From assembly GCA_002687795.1 (NCBI GenBank), contig NZBG01000001.1:1-24015 (forward strand): DNA of 24,015 nucleotides, read 5' to 3'. Source of the DNA: Candidatus Woesearchaeota archaeon. Its GTDB lineage: Archaea > Nanobdellota > Nanobdellia > Woesearchaeales > GCA-2687795. The notes under the pieces are model-generated. The model was not told the origin of the DNA and did no database searches. It saw only the letters and a list, made by a program, of their open reading frames with translations. A program made the position numbers and the translations under genes. The stretch's first letter is position 1; every line of letters begins with the position of its first letter. Of the stretch, positions 14,874 to 22,725 are shown in pieces.

Positions 14874-15257
14874 TTATTCCAGCCTCAAATATTTCTTTTG
14901 TCTTATTGATATAAGTTTAATGCTTTTCTTTTTCAACCCTGATTTAAGCGCTCTATCCTGGGTTGCAACAATAAAATCCTTGTTAACAATGCCTAATATC
15001 AGCTTATCAACAATCCCTTCCTCTTTTGTTTCTATCCTCTCAACCCCCTTTGACTTGAGCAAAGACAATGCAAGCTTAGCAGCCCTGCCATGCCTGCCCT
15101 TATTGCTCTCAACCAGCTTATTAAGCTCATCTATTGTTTTATCAACAATACAGAGCTTATACCTGAAATCGCATATTCTCTCAATCTCTGCGAAGATATC
15201 TATCCCGAACTGGCTCACAGCCATAAGGAAGTTTGTGTCTAGGATTATCCTTATCAT
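14874..15257 (-). CDS. PIN-domain nuclease, Fcf1/VapC-like
   Basis: PIN-domain protein of 127 residues with the acidic metal-binding set Asp7 (IILDTNFL), Glu44 (TIDELNKL), Asp84 (IVDKLIL) and Asp101 (VATQDRAL). Such a domain is expected to cleave RNA. Archaeal homologues next to rpo7 are usually annotated as rRNA-processing Fcf1-like proteins (COG1412). There is no partner antitoxin gene here, so a toxin role is less likely than RNA processing. It is the first gene of the cluster with rpo7, spt4, eS24 and eS31. Its TATA box (15276-15283) lies beside the end of the upstream regulator gene. Confidence 0.85.
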   Translation of the reverse strand: MIRIILDTNFLMAVSQFGIDIFAEIERICDFRYKLCIVDKTIDELNKLVESNKGRHGRAAKLALSLLKSKGVERIETKEEGIVDKLILGIVNKDFIVATQDRALKSGLKKKSIKLISIRQKKYLRLE

Positions 15258-15275
15258 TTGATAATTGAACCACTA

Positions 15276-15283
15276 TTTATAAA
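15276..15283 (-). promoter_or_regulatory. TATA box of the PIN-rpo7-spt4-eS24-eS31 operon
   Basis: TTTATAAA on the minus strand lies 18 nt upstream of the PIN-gene ATG and just past the stop of the HTH regulator. This separates the housekeeping operon from the regulator gene despite their shared strand. Confidence 0.55.
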
Positions 15284-15285
15284 GT

Positions 15286-15678
15286 TTACCTATTTTCTTC
15301 TTTAATCAGCTTATCCAACTTCTTCTCTATTCTATCCAATCTTTTAGACAAATTCTGCCCAACTTCTATGATAATTTCATGAGGAGGCTTAGGTCTTAGC
15401 TCAGCTGGAATTGGTCTATGTTCCCTCAGAAATTCCAGAATTCTTTTATCCTTTAACTCATAATATTTCTTTCCTTCCCGCCAATGCCCTTCAACTATCC
15501 CTATCTCCACCAGTAGATTAAGATGAAAATCAACAGTCTGTGGCTTCTTTTTAACCTCATTAGCTATCTCAGACAAATATTTTGGTTTCTTAGTTAAACA
15601 CATTAAGATTTCTCTTCTTACCTCGCTAGCTAATGCTTTATGTACAATATCATCAAATAAGTGGGGTGGTATTGGCAT
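15286..15678 (-). CDS. winged-helix (ArsR-like) transcription regulator
   Basis: A likely DNA-binding regulator of 130 residues. Residues about 10-75 form a winged helix: ALASEVRREILMCLTKKPKYLSEIANEVKKKPQTVDFHLNLLVEIGIVEGHWREGKKYYEL, typical of ArsR/TrmB-type archaeal HTH proteins. The proline-rich RPIPAELRPKPPHEIII is followed by a coiled-coil tail (SKRLDRIEKKLDKLI), probably for dimerisation. An ATG at 15702 would add eight residues, but it overlaps the TATA box. The ATG at 15678 lies 22 nt after TTTATAT and fits the leaderless spacing rule. The divergent 43-residue protein resembles this protein's N-terminus and tail without the HTH. No ligand-binding cysteines are visible, so the signal is unknown. 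Confidence 0.85.
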   Translation of the reverse strand: MPIPPHLFDDIVHKALASEVRREILMCLTKKPKYLSEIANEVKKKPQTVDFHLNLLVEIGIVEGHWREGKKYYELKDKRILEFLREHRPIPAELRPKPPHEIIIEVGQNLSKRLDRIEKKLDKLIKEENR

Positions 15679-15808
15679 ACTAAAATAAATTTCGATTTTC
15701 ATATAAATACTTTTTTATTCTACTTTCATAGAAAAACCGAAACATTTATATAAAAGCCCCTGCTTCTAGTTTAATATGAAAACCGAAACAAAAACGTGGA
15801 GGTGAAAA
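15679..15808. promoter_or_regulatory. divergent promoter region with repeated AAAACCGAAACA motif
   Basis: The intergenic region holds a minus-strand TATA (15701-15708) for the regulator and a plus-strand TATA, ATTTATATA (15744-15752), for the small gene. The 12-mer AAAACCGAAACA occurs at 15733-15744, directly before the plus TATA, and at 15779-15790, at the predicted start site (46 bp apart). A related GAAAATCGAAAT lies on the minus strand (15689-15700) right after the regulator TATA. Placement at both promoters suggests operator sites for autoregulation. Confidence 0.55.
15776..15805 (+). CDS. nine-residue leaderless upstream ORF
   Basis: ATG 15776 lies 24 nt after the TATA box, where a leaderless mRNA would begin. 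It encodes M-K-T-E-T-K-T-W-R and stops at TGA 15803-15805, which is the last part of the Shine-Dalgarno GGAGGTGA of the next gene. Ribosomes leaving this ORF would sit on that site. Its first codons resemble the sequence after the regulator TATA box. Translation is inferred from position only. Confidence 0.35.
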   Translation: MKTETKTWR

Positions 15809-15940
15809 ATGCCACCAATACCAACACATGAAAGGCCGCCTGAACCACACAGGGGCTATGAGAAAGCGCCACATGAAGTGATTCTGGAAAGATTAGACAG
15901 AATCGAAGAGACTTTGAGAAGAATTGAAGAAAGAAGATAA
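15809..15940 (+). CDS. 43-residue protein, HTH-less mini-paralog of the adjacent regulator
   Basis: A strong Shine-Dalgarno (GGAGGTGA, 15798-15805) precedes the ATG. The protein begins MPPIPTHE, like the regulator's MPIPPH. After a Pro/His linker it has APHEVILERLDRIEETLRRIEERR, which aligns with PPHEIII...RLDRIEKKLDKLI of the regulator tail. It therefore looks like the regulator with its DNA-binding domain removed, leaving a proline-rich segment and a short coiled coil. A plausible role is forming heterodimers that silence the regulator. Alternatively this tail is simply a widespread module in this lineage. The protein is too short for firm homology from one pair. Confidence 0.65.
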   Translation: MPPIPTHERPPEPHRGYEKAPHEVILERLDRIEETLRRIEERR

Positions 15941-16020
15941 TTCTTTCTTCTTTTCTTTGTTTTTGTTAAAACATAAAACAATAGAAAACTTTAATATTAA
16001 CCTCTTTTCTCTTATTAATT

Positions 16021-19000
16021 ATGCAAAAGAGGCCCTTTTTATTGATATTTTTCCTGTTTTTCCTGGTTAATACAGCTTATGCTGTTAAAATTGATTCTTC
16101 TGTAGAAGAAAGATTAACGGAACAATCTTCTGTTTCTGTTATAGTAATATTGGAGGACAATGATCAACCCAGAATTAAATCATTAAATAATGAAATATCA
16201 AGCTTTAAGCAAAGAAAATCAAAGATAAAAGAGCAACAGAAAAGGGTTTTAGGCTCGTTGAAGGTTAAGCACCGATTAGATAATAAAAAAGTAAGAGCTG
16301 TAAGCTCTAATGAGAACATTGATTTTGCCTTAAAACATAAATACTCCACTATCAACAGTTTTTCAGGAGAAATAACAAAACAAGGCCTGGAAAAGCTAAA
16401 GAAAAATCCTAATGTTAAATCTATTCATGTTAACAGAGTTATGCATGTATTTCTTGATGTTAGTGTTCCATTGGTGAATGCCACAAAAACATGGGGCTAT
16501 ATCTATAACGGGACTAATATGACTGGAAAAGGAGAAACTGTTTGCGTTATTGATACTGGTGTTGAATACACCCATCCAAATTTAGGCGGCTGTTTTGGGG
16601 CTGGTTGTAAGGTTATTGGTGGCTATGATTATGTAAACAATGATAATTACCCTATGGATGACAACGGGCATGGCACTCATGTTGCTGGTACTATTGTTTC
16701 TAATCATTCAACATATAGAGGTATTGCCCCTGATGCAAACATTGTCGCTATAAAAGTGTTGAATAGCAGTGGGGAAGGTTATAGTAATGATATCATAGCA
16801 GGTATTGACTGGTGTGTTGCTAAAGCTCAAACTTATAATATTTCTGTTATCAGCATGAGTCTTGGCACTGTTGTTTTGTTTGATTCTTATTGCGATATCA
16901 ACGACCCTGCCTTTAAAACCTCTATAGATACTGCTGTCCTGAATAATATTGCGGTTACAGTTGCTACTGGTAATGATGGAAGTTCTACAGAGATTTCATC
17001 TCCTGCATGTATCCAGAACGCTACAGCAATTGGTGCAACAGATGATAATGATAACATTGCTTCGTTCTCAAATAGAAATAGTCTCACTGATTTATTAGCC
17101 CCAGGAGAGAACATATACTCGACCTATCCAACAAACACTTTTTTTGAAGCAAATGGCACTTCAATGTCAGCTCCTCATGCAGCTGGCGCATTTGTTTTAT
17201 TATACCAATTCTATAAGAAATTGTTTGCTCAAACACCAACCCCTTCTCTATTAGAAGATGCATTGAACGACACAGGCAAAGATATAACTGACGGAGCAAA
17301 TACTTACCAAAGAATTAATATTTATGCAGCTCTGCTTTCCCTGGACAATGTTAGCCTGGTGTTAAATATTACATCTCCTTCAAACAACTCTAAAGTAAGA
17401 GATACCTGGATTGTTATTAATGTTACATCTAATAAGGTCTTAAGCTCTGCTCTGCTTGAATGGAACACCACAACAAACTATACAATGAATGGCTCCTCAT
17501 TATCCTTTTATTATAATATCTCAACTTTTACAAATACAAGCTATACATTCAGAGTATTTGGTAATGATAATGCTGGTAATCAAGGCGTTACAAATGTTTT
17601 TACAATAGAAATGAATAACTCCGCCCCAAATATAATTTCTTATTACCCATCCAATCTCACACAGAATATATCAGAGCCAGACAACCAAAAGTTCAATATC
17701 AGCTTTTCTGATGCTGAAAATGATTTAGTAAATATAACCTGGTATCAAAACGGCAGCCTTGTCTTATCCGGAATAAACCAAACAGAATGGAACTTTACAG
17801 GAAACTATTCAGCTTCTGGTGATTATAATATCACTGTTATTATTGATGATGGTGTTATTGGTGATGGTATTACTACTGTTTCAAATTCATGGATATTAAA
17901 GGTAAACAACACAAACTTTGCTCCTAATATAACCCTTAATCTTCCATTTAATGACAGTTATCTTAACCGTACATGGAACCTCTTCAACTGGACAGTAACT
18001 GACAATGATGATACTATAAACTGCTACTTATACTTATATGCTGATAACAATACCAATCCTATATCCCTGCTTAATATAACCTCTGGTTCCATTATAACAT
18101 ATAACTGGACAAACCTTAATGAAACAACTTATTATTGGAAGTTACAATGTGATGATACTTATATTAATAGCTCAAACACAACCATAAGACAGTTTACTAT
18201 TGATACAACCCCCCCAACAACCTATCCTGATCTTTCAGCTTCAAATGTTTCTGACTATGACAATGATGGTAATATTGAGCTCAACTGGACAGATGATAGC
18301 ACAGAAAGCAATGAGACTTACAGGCTTTACAGACATATAGCTAGGATTAATTCTTCTAACATTAACGAAAACATGCTAATAGCAAGCAATATCAAGCAAG
18401 GAACACAATTTTATGAGGACAATACTAGTTTGCATAACACAGCCTATTGGTATGCGCTGGTTACTGTTGATAGGGTAGGAAAATACAATATTTCAGTCTT
18501 ATCTGATTCATATAATGCCACAGCTAATGATACTATCATACCGAAATCACCTACAAACCTTAATGCCACCCAATCTGGCAACACAGCAACAATTCAATGG
18601 AAAAATATAACAAAAGATGTTAATGGAAATGCTGATTTCTTTAATGCAAGGTATATTGTATACACATCTACTTCCATTAATACAAGCAAAAACCCAATTA
18701 ATATATCAGTCTTTACCAAAGTAGCAAATATAACAACAAATTCAACTACTTATTCAATCGGGGCTTCTGAAATAAGGTATTTTGTGGTTGTCAGCGCTGA
18801 CGATGCAGGCAACGAAAACCTAAGCTTAAATACAGCATCAGAAGGGAATTATGTGAATATTAGCTTAACTTACACTCCACCAAGTACCCCAAGCGGTGGT
18901 GGAGGCTCTTCAGGAGGAGGGGGCGGTGGAGGCGGTGGTGGAGCAGCTGCCCCAAGCAAAGGAACAAGCACTTCAAGAATGTGGAGTGAGGCAGAAGGTG

Positions 19001-19644
19001 AAACCCTAATGCCAGTAAGAAACACTGAAATAGCGGTAAGCGAGCTTAAGATAGACATCATAAATCCATCAGAAAATGTAGAGCTCACAGTAACAAAGCT
19101 TGACAAAAAGCCAAATGTAGCATCAATATCAGGAACTGTTTACCAGTATATAGAAATAAACAAAAAAAACATAGAAAACAAGGATATAAGCAAAGCAGAA
19201 ATCAAATTCAAGGTAGAACAGAGCTGGCTGAAAGAAGATAATACTCTTGCAGAAGATATTGCCCTTAACAGATACACAACAAAATGGGAAGAGCTGCCAA
19301 CTGTTCTTATCAAAGAAGACAGAACTTATGCGCATTATAAGGCAACAACTGGAGGTTTCTCTTATTTTGCAATATCAGCCAAGGCAAAAGAAAAAAAGAA
19401 GATTGCTGAGAAGATAACAAATAAAGCAAAAGAAACTAATCAAAGCATAAACCAATCCGCTGAAGATTATTTTGCAATGCCTATCACAGGCGCTGTAACA
19501 GTATCCCAATTAATAACTTCTGGGGAGAGAAAGGCTAACTTGAACCGCCTTATCTTATTAATCTTAGCAGTAATATTAGTTATTATACTGTTTCCATTAC
19601 GAAATTGGCTTTATTCCAGAAAAAGGAAGCATAATAAACCATAA
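16021..19644 (+). CDS. secreted, membrane-anchored subtilisin-like protease (S8)
   Basis: A large exported serine protease of 1207 residues. A signal peptide (LLIFFLFFLVNTAYA) is followed by an inhibitor-I9-like propeptide to about residue 140. The catalytic domain (about 150-440) has Asp178 (VIDTGVEYTHP), His217 (NGHGTHVAGT), oxyanion Asn318 (ATGNDG) and Ser381 (NGTSMSAPHAAG), so it should be active. Ig-like and fibronectin-like modules (about 445-925), rich in N-x-S/T glycosylation sequons, come next. They lead to a poly-Gly hinge (about 958-976) and a domain resembling PGF-pre-PGF (about 985-1125, ending TTGGFSYFAISA). A C-terminal TM helix (about 1176-1197) with a basic tail anchors it facing outward. 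A TATA-like TTTAATAT lies 23 nt before the ATG. Candidate roles are extracellular digestion or surface-protein processing. Confidence 0.93.
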   Translation: MQKRPFLLIFFLFFLVNTAYAVKIDSSVEERLTEQSSVSVIVILEDNDQPRIKSLNNEISSFKQRKSKIKEQQKRVLGSLKVKHRLDNKKVRAVSSNENIDFALKHKYSTINSFSGEITKQGLEKLKKNPNVKSIHVNRVMHVFLDVSVPLVNATKTWGYIYNGTNMTGKGETVCVIDTGVEYTHPNLGGCFGAGCKVIGGYDYVNNDNYPMDDNGHGTHVAGTIVSNHSTYRGIAPDANIVAIKVLNSSGEGYSNDIIAGIDWCVAKAQTYNISVISMSLGTVVLFDSYCDINDPAFKTSIDTAVLNNIAVTVATGNDGSSTEISSPACIQNATAIGATDDNDNIASFSNRNSLTDLLAPGENIYSTYPTNTFFEANGTSMSAPHAAGAFVLLYQFYKKLFAQTPTPSLLEDALNDTGKDITDGANTYQRINIYAALLSLDNVSLVLNITSPSNNSKVRDTWIVINVTSNKVLSSALLEWNTTTNYTMNGSSLSFYYNISTFTNTSYTFRVFGNDNAGNQGVTNVFTIEMNNSAPNIISYYPSNLTQNISEPDNQKFNISFSDAENDLVNITWYQNGSLVLSGINQTEWNFTGNYSASGDYNITVIIDDGVIGDGITTVSNSWILKVNNTNFAPNITLNLPFNDSYLNRTWNLFNWTVTDNDDTINCYLYLYADNNTNPISLLNITSGSIITYNWTNLNETTYYWKLQCDDTYINSSNTTIRQFTIDTTPPTTYPDLSASNVSDYDNDGNIELNWTDDSTESNETYRLYRHIARINSSNINENMLIASNIKQGTQFYEDNTSLHNTAYWYALVTVDRVGKYNISVLSDSYNATANDTIIPKSPTNLNATQSGNTATIQWKNITKDVNGNADFFNARYIVYTSTSINTSKNPINISVFTKVANITTNSTTYSIGASEIRYFVVVSADDAGNENLSLNTASEGNYVNISLTYTPPSTPSGGGGSSGGGGGGGGGGAAAPSKGTSTSRMWSEAEGETLMPVRNTEIAVSELKIDIINPSENVELTVTKLDKKPNVASISGTVYQYIEINKKNIENKDISKAEIKFKVEQSWLKEDNTLAEDIALNRYTTKWEELPTVLIKEDRTYAHYKATTGGFSYFAISAKAKEKKKIAEKITNKAKETNQSINQSAEDYFAMPITGAVTVSQLITSGERKANLNRLILLILAVILVIILFPLRNWLYSRKRKHNKP

Positions 19645-19676
19645 ACTATATATTCATGCTTATCATATACCTAAAT

Positions 19677-20177
19677 ATGCTTCCAATCTTCAACCCCCGC
19701 CAAACCATCCTTGTAACCTGCAGAGAAAAGATAGCAGACAAATTCACAGGCAGGGAGCACATAAAAGACAACATAATAACCCTTGACTGGCATATGCCTG
19801 TCTCATTTCAGCCCTTTCTATATGCCATTGCTATTGGGAAAAAAAGGTTCTCACACAATTTAATCAAAGAAAGCATGGTCTTTGTGGTAAACTTCATGCC
19901 CTATCACTTAGAAGAAGAGGTATTAGACTGCGGAAGGCACTCAGGAGCTCATATGGACAAATTTGAAAAAACAGGCTTAGCAAAAGAAGAAGCTGACAGG
20001 ATTGACTGCCCCAGGATAAGGCAGGCACTGGCCATCCTTGAATGCGAAATAATAAATTCTATTGATGCGGGCGACCATACAGTCTTCATCAGCAAAGTGG
20101 TTCACTCTGAAGAAAAAGAGAAAGGCAAAAGGCTGTTCCACACAGAAGGGGATGAGTTTACCACGACGAAAGAATAA
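19677..20177 (+). CDS. flavin reductase-like FMN-binding protein
   Basis: This resembles the flavoredoxin/flavin reductase-like family, whose split-barrel domain binds FMN. The N-terminus IFNPRQTILVTCREK corresponds to the family's P-R-x-x-x-x-V strand. SFQPFLYAIAIGKKRFSHNLIKESMVFVVNFMP is the FMN-binding core. CGRHSGAHMDKFEKTGL matches the usual C-G-x-x-S-G-x-x-x-D-K-F motif, and ALAILECEIINSIDAGDHTVFISKVV is the C-terminal strand pair. An ATG at 19656 would add seven residues, but a TATA-like CTATATAT lies 23 nt before the ATG at 19677, which is preferred. The electron partner is unknown. Confidence 0.85.
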   Translation: MLPIFNPRQTILVTCREKIADKFTGREHIKDNIITLDWHMPVSFQPFLYAIAIGKKRFSHNLIKESMVFVVNFMPYHLEEEVLDCGRHSGAHMDKFEKTGLAKEEADRIDCPRIRQALAILECEIINSIDAGDHTVFISKVVHSEEKEKGKRLFHTEGDEFTTTKE

Positions 20178-20190
20178 TTTAACCATCACA

Positions 20191-20329
20191 TTTAAATATC
20201 TCAAAAACCACCTATTACAAATTAGAGGGATATTTAGCATTCAGAACAATATATTGTGGTTTTTGATGCTCAGAATTCTACTATGGAATTCTGTTGTATT
20301 AACCACTTCAAGATAAAAATTCTTATAAA
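20191..20329 (+). promoter_or_regulatory. promoter and candidate structured leader
   Basis: TATA box TTTAAATA (20191-20198) predicts a start near 20221, but no ATG is there, unlike other promoters in the window. The following 109 nt have a strong hairpin, CAGAATTC (20271-20278) / GAATTCTG (20286-20293). It is flanked by GTGGTT (20256-20261) / AACCAC (20301-20306), giving an extended stem. Upstream, TCAAAAACCAC (20201-20211) could instead pair as DNA with GTGGTTTTTGA (20256-20266). The region is either a regulated 5' leader of the 20330 gene or a small RNA. I see no box C/D motifs and no tRNA. Confidence 0.45.
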
Positions 20330-20587
20330 ATGCCTGAAGAAGAAAAAATAAAGGAGCTTGCAAACAAATTACTAAGCAATGGCCTAGCAACCACACTGAT
20401 GGAAGCAATGGAAAAGGCAGCAGATATATTAGCAGTTGAAGAAAAAGAAAAAGGGGGAACCAGCAGTAAGCTGAACTTTGAGCCTATAAAGGAAGAAACC
20501 CCTGAGGCTGGCAAAGACAGCCCTGAACCCAGCATATCCAAAGAAACAAAGACAGTAAAAGAATTGATGGAAGAGTTTTCAGACTAA
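20330..20587 (+). CDS. small acidic hypothetical protein
   Basis: An 85-residue protein I do not recognise. The first 38 residues form two likely helices (KIKELANKLLSNGLATTLMEAMEKAADILAVEE), reminiscent of short UBA-like helical domains. The rest is a disordered Pro/Glu/Lys linker ending in an amphipathic helix, TVKELMEEFSD. No Shine-Dalgarno or well-placed TATA precedes the ATG, so expression probably depends on the upstream leader promoter. It is 12 nt from the next gene, which has its own Shine-Dalgarno, so the two likely share a transcript. Confidence 0.7.
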   Translation: MPEEEKIKELANKLLSNGLATTLMEAMEKAADILAVEEKEKGGTSSKLNFEPIKEETPEAGKDSPEPSISKETKTVKELMEEFSD

Positions 20588-20599
20588 AAGAGGTGTAGT

Positions 20600-20935
20600 A
20601 TGATAACCAAAAACATGCTTAAGCTAATAGGAGTAATAGTCTTAATAACTTTCGCTGCCATGATACTCTCTACTCTTCTCATAAAACCTGTTCCCCCTGT
20701 CTTGAAATTTGTTGATGAAAAGACAGACACAGCCTTATCAGGCTTTGTTTACCTTGATGACAAATACATCGGCGAGGTTTATGAAGACGGCTTCTTCAAT
20801 GATCTCCCGGAAGAATACTGCAAAGGAGAGCATACAATCACCATCAAAAGCTCTGAATATGAGCTCAGCTGGGGAAGCATGCCATCAGACTGCAAAGCAG
20901 GCCTTATTACGCTTAACTATAAAGATGGAGAATAA
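20600..20935 (+). CDS. membrane-anchored small extracellular domain, unknown
   Basis: A 111-residue protein with one N-terminal TM helix (about 8-29, LKLIGVIVLITFAAMILSTLLI), followed by about 80 residues predicted outside the cell. The outer part has alternating strands (VLKFVDEKTDTALSGFVYLDDKYIGEVYEDG, EHTITIKSSEYELSW) and two cysteines (near residues 74 and 98) that could form a disulphide. The pattern 'DEKTD..LSGFVYLDDKYIGE..DG' resembles PEGA/carboxypeptidase-regulatory-like beta domains, but this is tentative. The Shine-Dalgarno AGAGGTG lies a few nt before the ATG. Confidence 0.7.
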   Translation: MITKNMLKLIGVIVLITFAAMILSTLLIKPVPPVLKFVDEKTDTALSGFVYLDDKYIGEVYEDGFFNDLPEEYCKGEHTITIKSSEYELSWGSMPSDCKAGLITLNYKDGE

Positions 20936-20945
20936 AACAAATCTT

Positions 20946-20953
20946 TTTAAATA
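20946..20953 (+). promoter_or_regulatory. TATA box of elp3
   Basis: TTTAAATA lies 20 nt before the elp3 ATG with no Shine-Dalgarno between them, indicating a separate leaderless or near-leaderless promoter. Confidence 0.6.
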
Positions 20954-20973
20954 AAGAACCCTCTTTTTCTGTT

Positions 20974-22692
20974 ATGGACAATTTCAAGAAAGCCTGCAAA
21001 GAAATCCTAAAAGAGCTAAAGAAAGGAAAAATCAAGAGCCAGCGCAGATTCAACTATCTCAAGCAGAAAATCCTAAGGAAATACAAAGGCCTGGATAAAA
21101 TACCAAAAAACACAGACATAGCAAACATTGCCTCAGAAGGGGACAGGGAAAGATTAAAAGAGATTCTCACAATAAAGCCCTCAAGAACAATATCAGGCGT
21201 TGCAATTGTTGCAGTAATGGCAAAACCCTACAAATGCCCCCATAAAAAGCCATGCATATACTGCCCTGGAGGCCCTAACTCAGTGTTCGGCAGCATGCCA
21301 CAAAGCTACACAGGCAAAGAGCCAGCAACAAGAAGGGCAATAAGAAACAAATTTGACCCATACCTCCAGGTGATGAACAGGCTTGAGCACTATGCTGTAA
21401 TGAACAAGCCCCTTGACAAGATAGAGCTAATCATAATGGGAGGGACATTCCCCTCTTTCCCATCCAAATACCAGAAAGAGTTTGTAAAATATGTATTCAA
21501 AGCAATGAACGACTTCAGCATTACTTTCTTCAAAAAGAATAAGCTTAACTTTACCAAATTCAGCAGATTCTTTGAGCTTGACAAGGACATCAATGACAAA
21601 GAAAGGGTAAAAAGAATCCATGAAAGGCTGTTAAAGCTAAAAGGCAAAAGCACGCTAAAAAAAGAGCAGGAAAAGAATGAAACAGCTAATATAAGATGTG
21701 TGGGCCTGGTTTTGGAGACAAGGCCGGACTATGCAAAGCTGAAACATGCGAAAAGCATGCTTGAGCTTGGCTGCACAAAGGTTGAGCTGGGAGTGCAGAC
21801 TATTTATGATGATATACTCAAAAAAATCGGCAGGGAACATACAACACAGGATGTTATTAATGCAACAAGAACGCTAAAAGACCTTGGCTTCAAGATTTGC
21901 TATCATATGATGCCTGGCCTGCCAGGTGTTAACAAGAAACAGGATATATTTGCATTAGAAGCATTGTTTGGCATGGAAGGCTTTATGCCTGACATGCTAA
22001 AGCTCTACCCCTGCATGGTTCTTAAAGGAACAAGGCTCTACAAGCTCTGAAAAAAGAAGAAGTACAAGCCATTAACAACAAAACAGGCTGCTGACTTAAT
22101 AGTTGAGATTAAGAAAAACATCCCTCCCTGGGTAAGAATCCAAAGGGTGCAGAGGGATATACCAACCTTTATGACAGAAGCAGGTGTTGACAAGACTAAT
22201 CTAAGGCAGTATATAGAGAAGTTAATGAAAAAGAAGAAGATAAAGTGCAGATGCATAAGATGCAGGGAATCCGGCCAGGTATTGAGGAATAAGAAGATAA
22301 AGGCAGGCAAGATCCAGCTCTTAACCCAGCATTACCTTGCATCAGAAGGAAACGAGTTCTTTATCTCAGCTGAAGATGTTAAGAATAATATACTATTTGG
22401 CTATTGTAGGTTAAGATTTCCATACTCATTCTTAAGCAAAGAGATCAACCAGGACACTGCATTAATAAGAGAGCTTCATGTATATTCCCCCTTGGTTGGC
22501 ATAGGAAAAAGGTCAAAAGGATCTTACCAGCACAGGGGCATAGGAAAAGGGTTATTAGAAGAAGCTGAGGAAACTGCAAGAACATATTACAAGAAAAAGA
22601 TGGTTGTTATCTCTGGTGTGGGGGCAAGGGAATATTTTAGGAAGTTGGGTTATAAGAAGGAAGGGGTTTATATGGTTAAGCGCTTAAGCTGA
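20974..22692 (+). pseudogene. elp3: tRNA U34 modification enzyme Elp3, interrupted by one in-frame TGA
   Basis: Elp3 joins a radical-SAM domain to a GNAT acetyltransferase domain and makes the carboxymethyl-type side chain on wobble uridine 34. The first 358 codons carry the Fe-S site CPHKKPCIYCPGG (Cys88, Cys94, Cys97), IELIIMGGTFPS, CVGLVLETRPDY, VELGVQTIYDDIL and CYHMMPGLPG. Codon 359 (22048-22050) is TGA; the same frame resumes with KKKKYKPLTTKQAADLIVEI, PPWVRIQRVQRDIP, CRCIRCRESG and a GNAT domain with HRGIGKGLLEEAEETA, ending at another TGA (22690-22692). In relatives this point reads LYELWK..RYK, so TGA replaces Trp. TGG-to-TGA is one substitution. Everything else is intact at 572 codons. 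It may be a fresh nonsense mutation, a consensus error or UGA readthrough. Confidence 0.9.
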
Positions 22693-22725
22693 ATACTTAG
22701 TTCTTTATCTAGAATTAATCTGAGA

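Noticed and set aside
14874..15257. PIN protein as the toxin of a toxin-antitoxin pair
   Set aside because: No small antitoxin gene precedes it; it is coupled to rpo7, which fits an RNA-processing role better. The nearby regulator has its own promoter.
20062..20316. ORF overlapping the end of the flavin reductase gene
   Set aside because: It lies mainly in another frame of a conserved gene and runs through the structured leader, with no start signal.
20974..22692. UGA reassigned to Trp, or selenocysteine at the elp3 TGA
   Set aside because: TGA ends eL19, uL18, uL15, secY, rpo7, spt4 and elp3 itself, so a general reassignment is contradicted. The aligned residue is Trp rather than Cys, which argues against selenocysteine.
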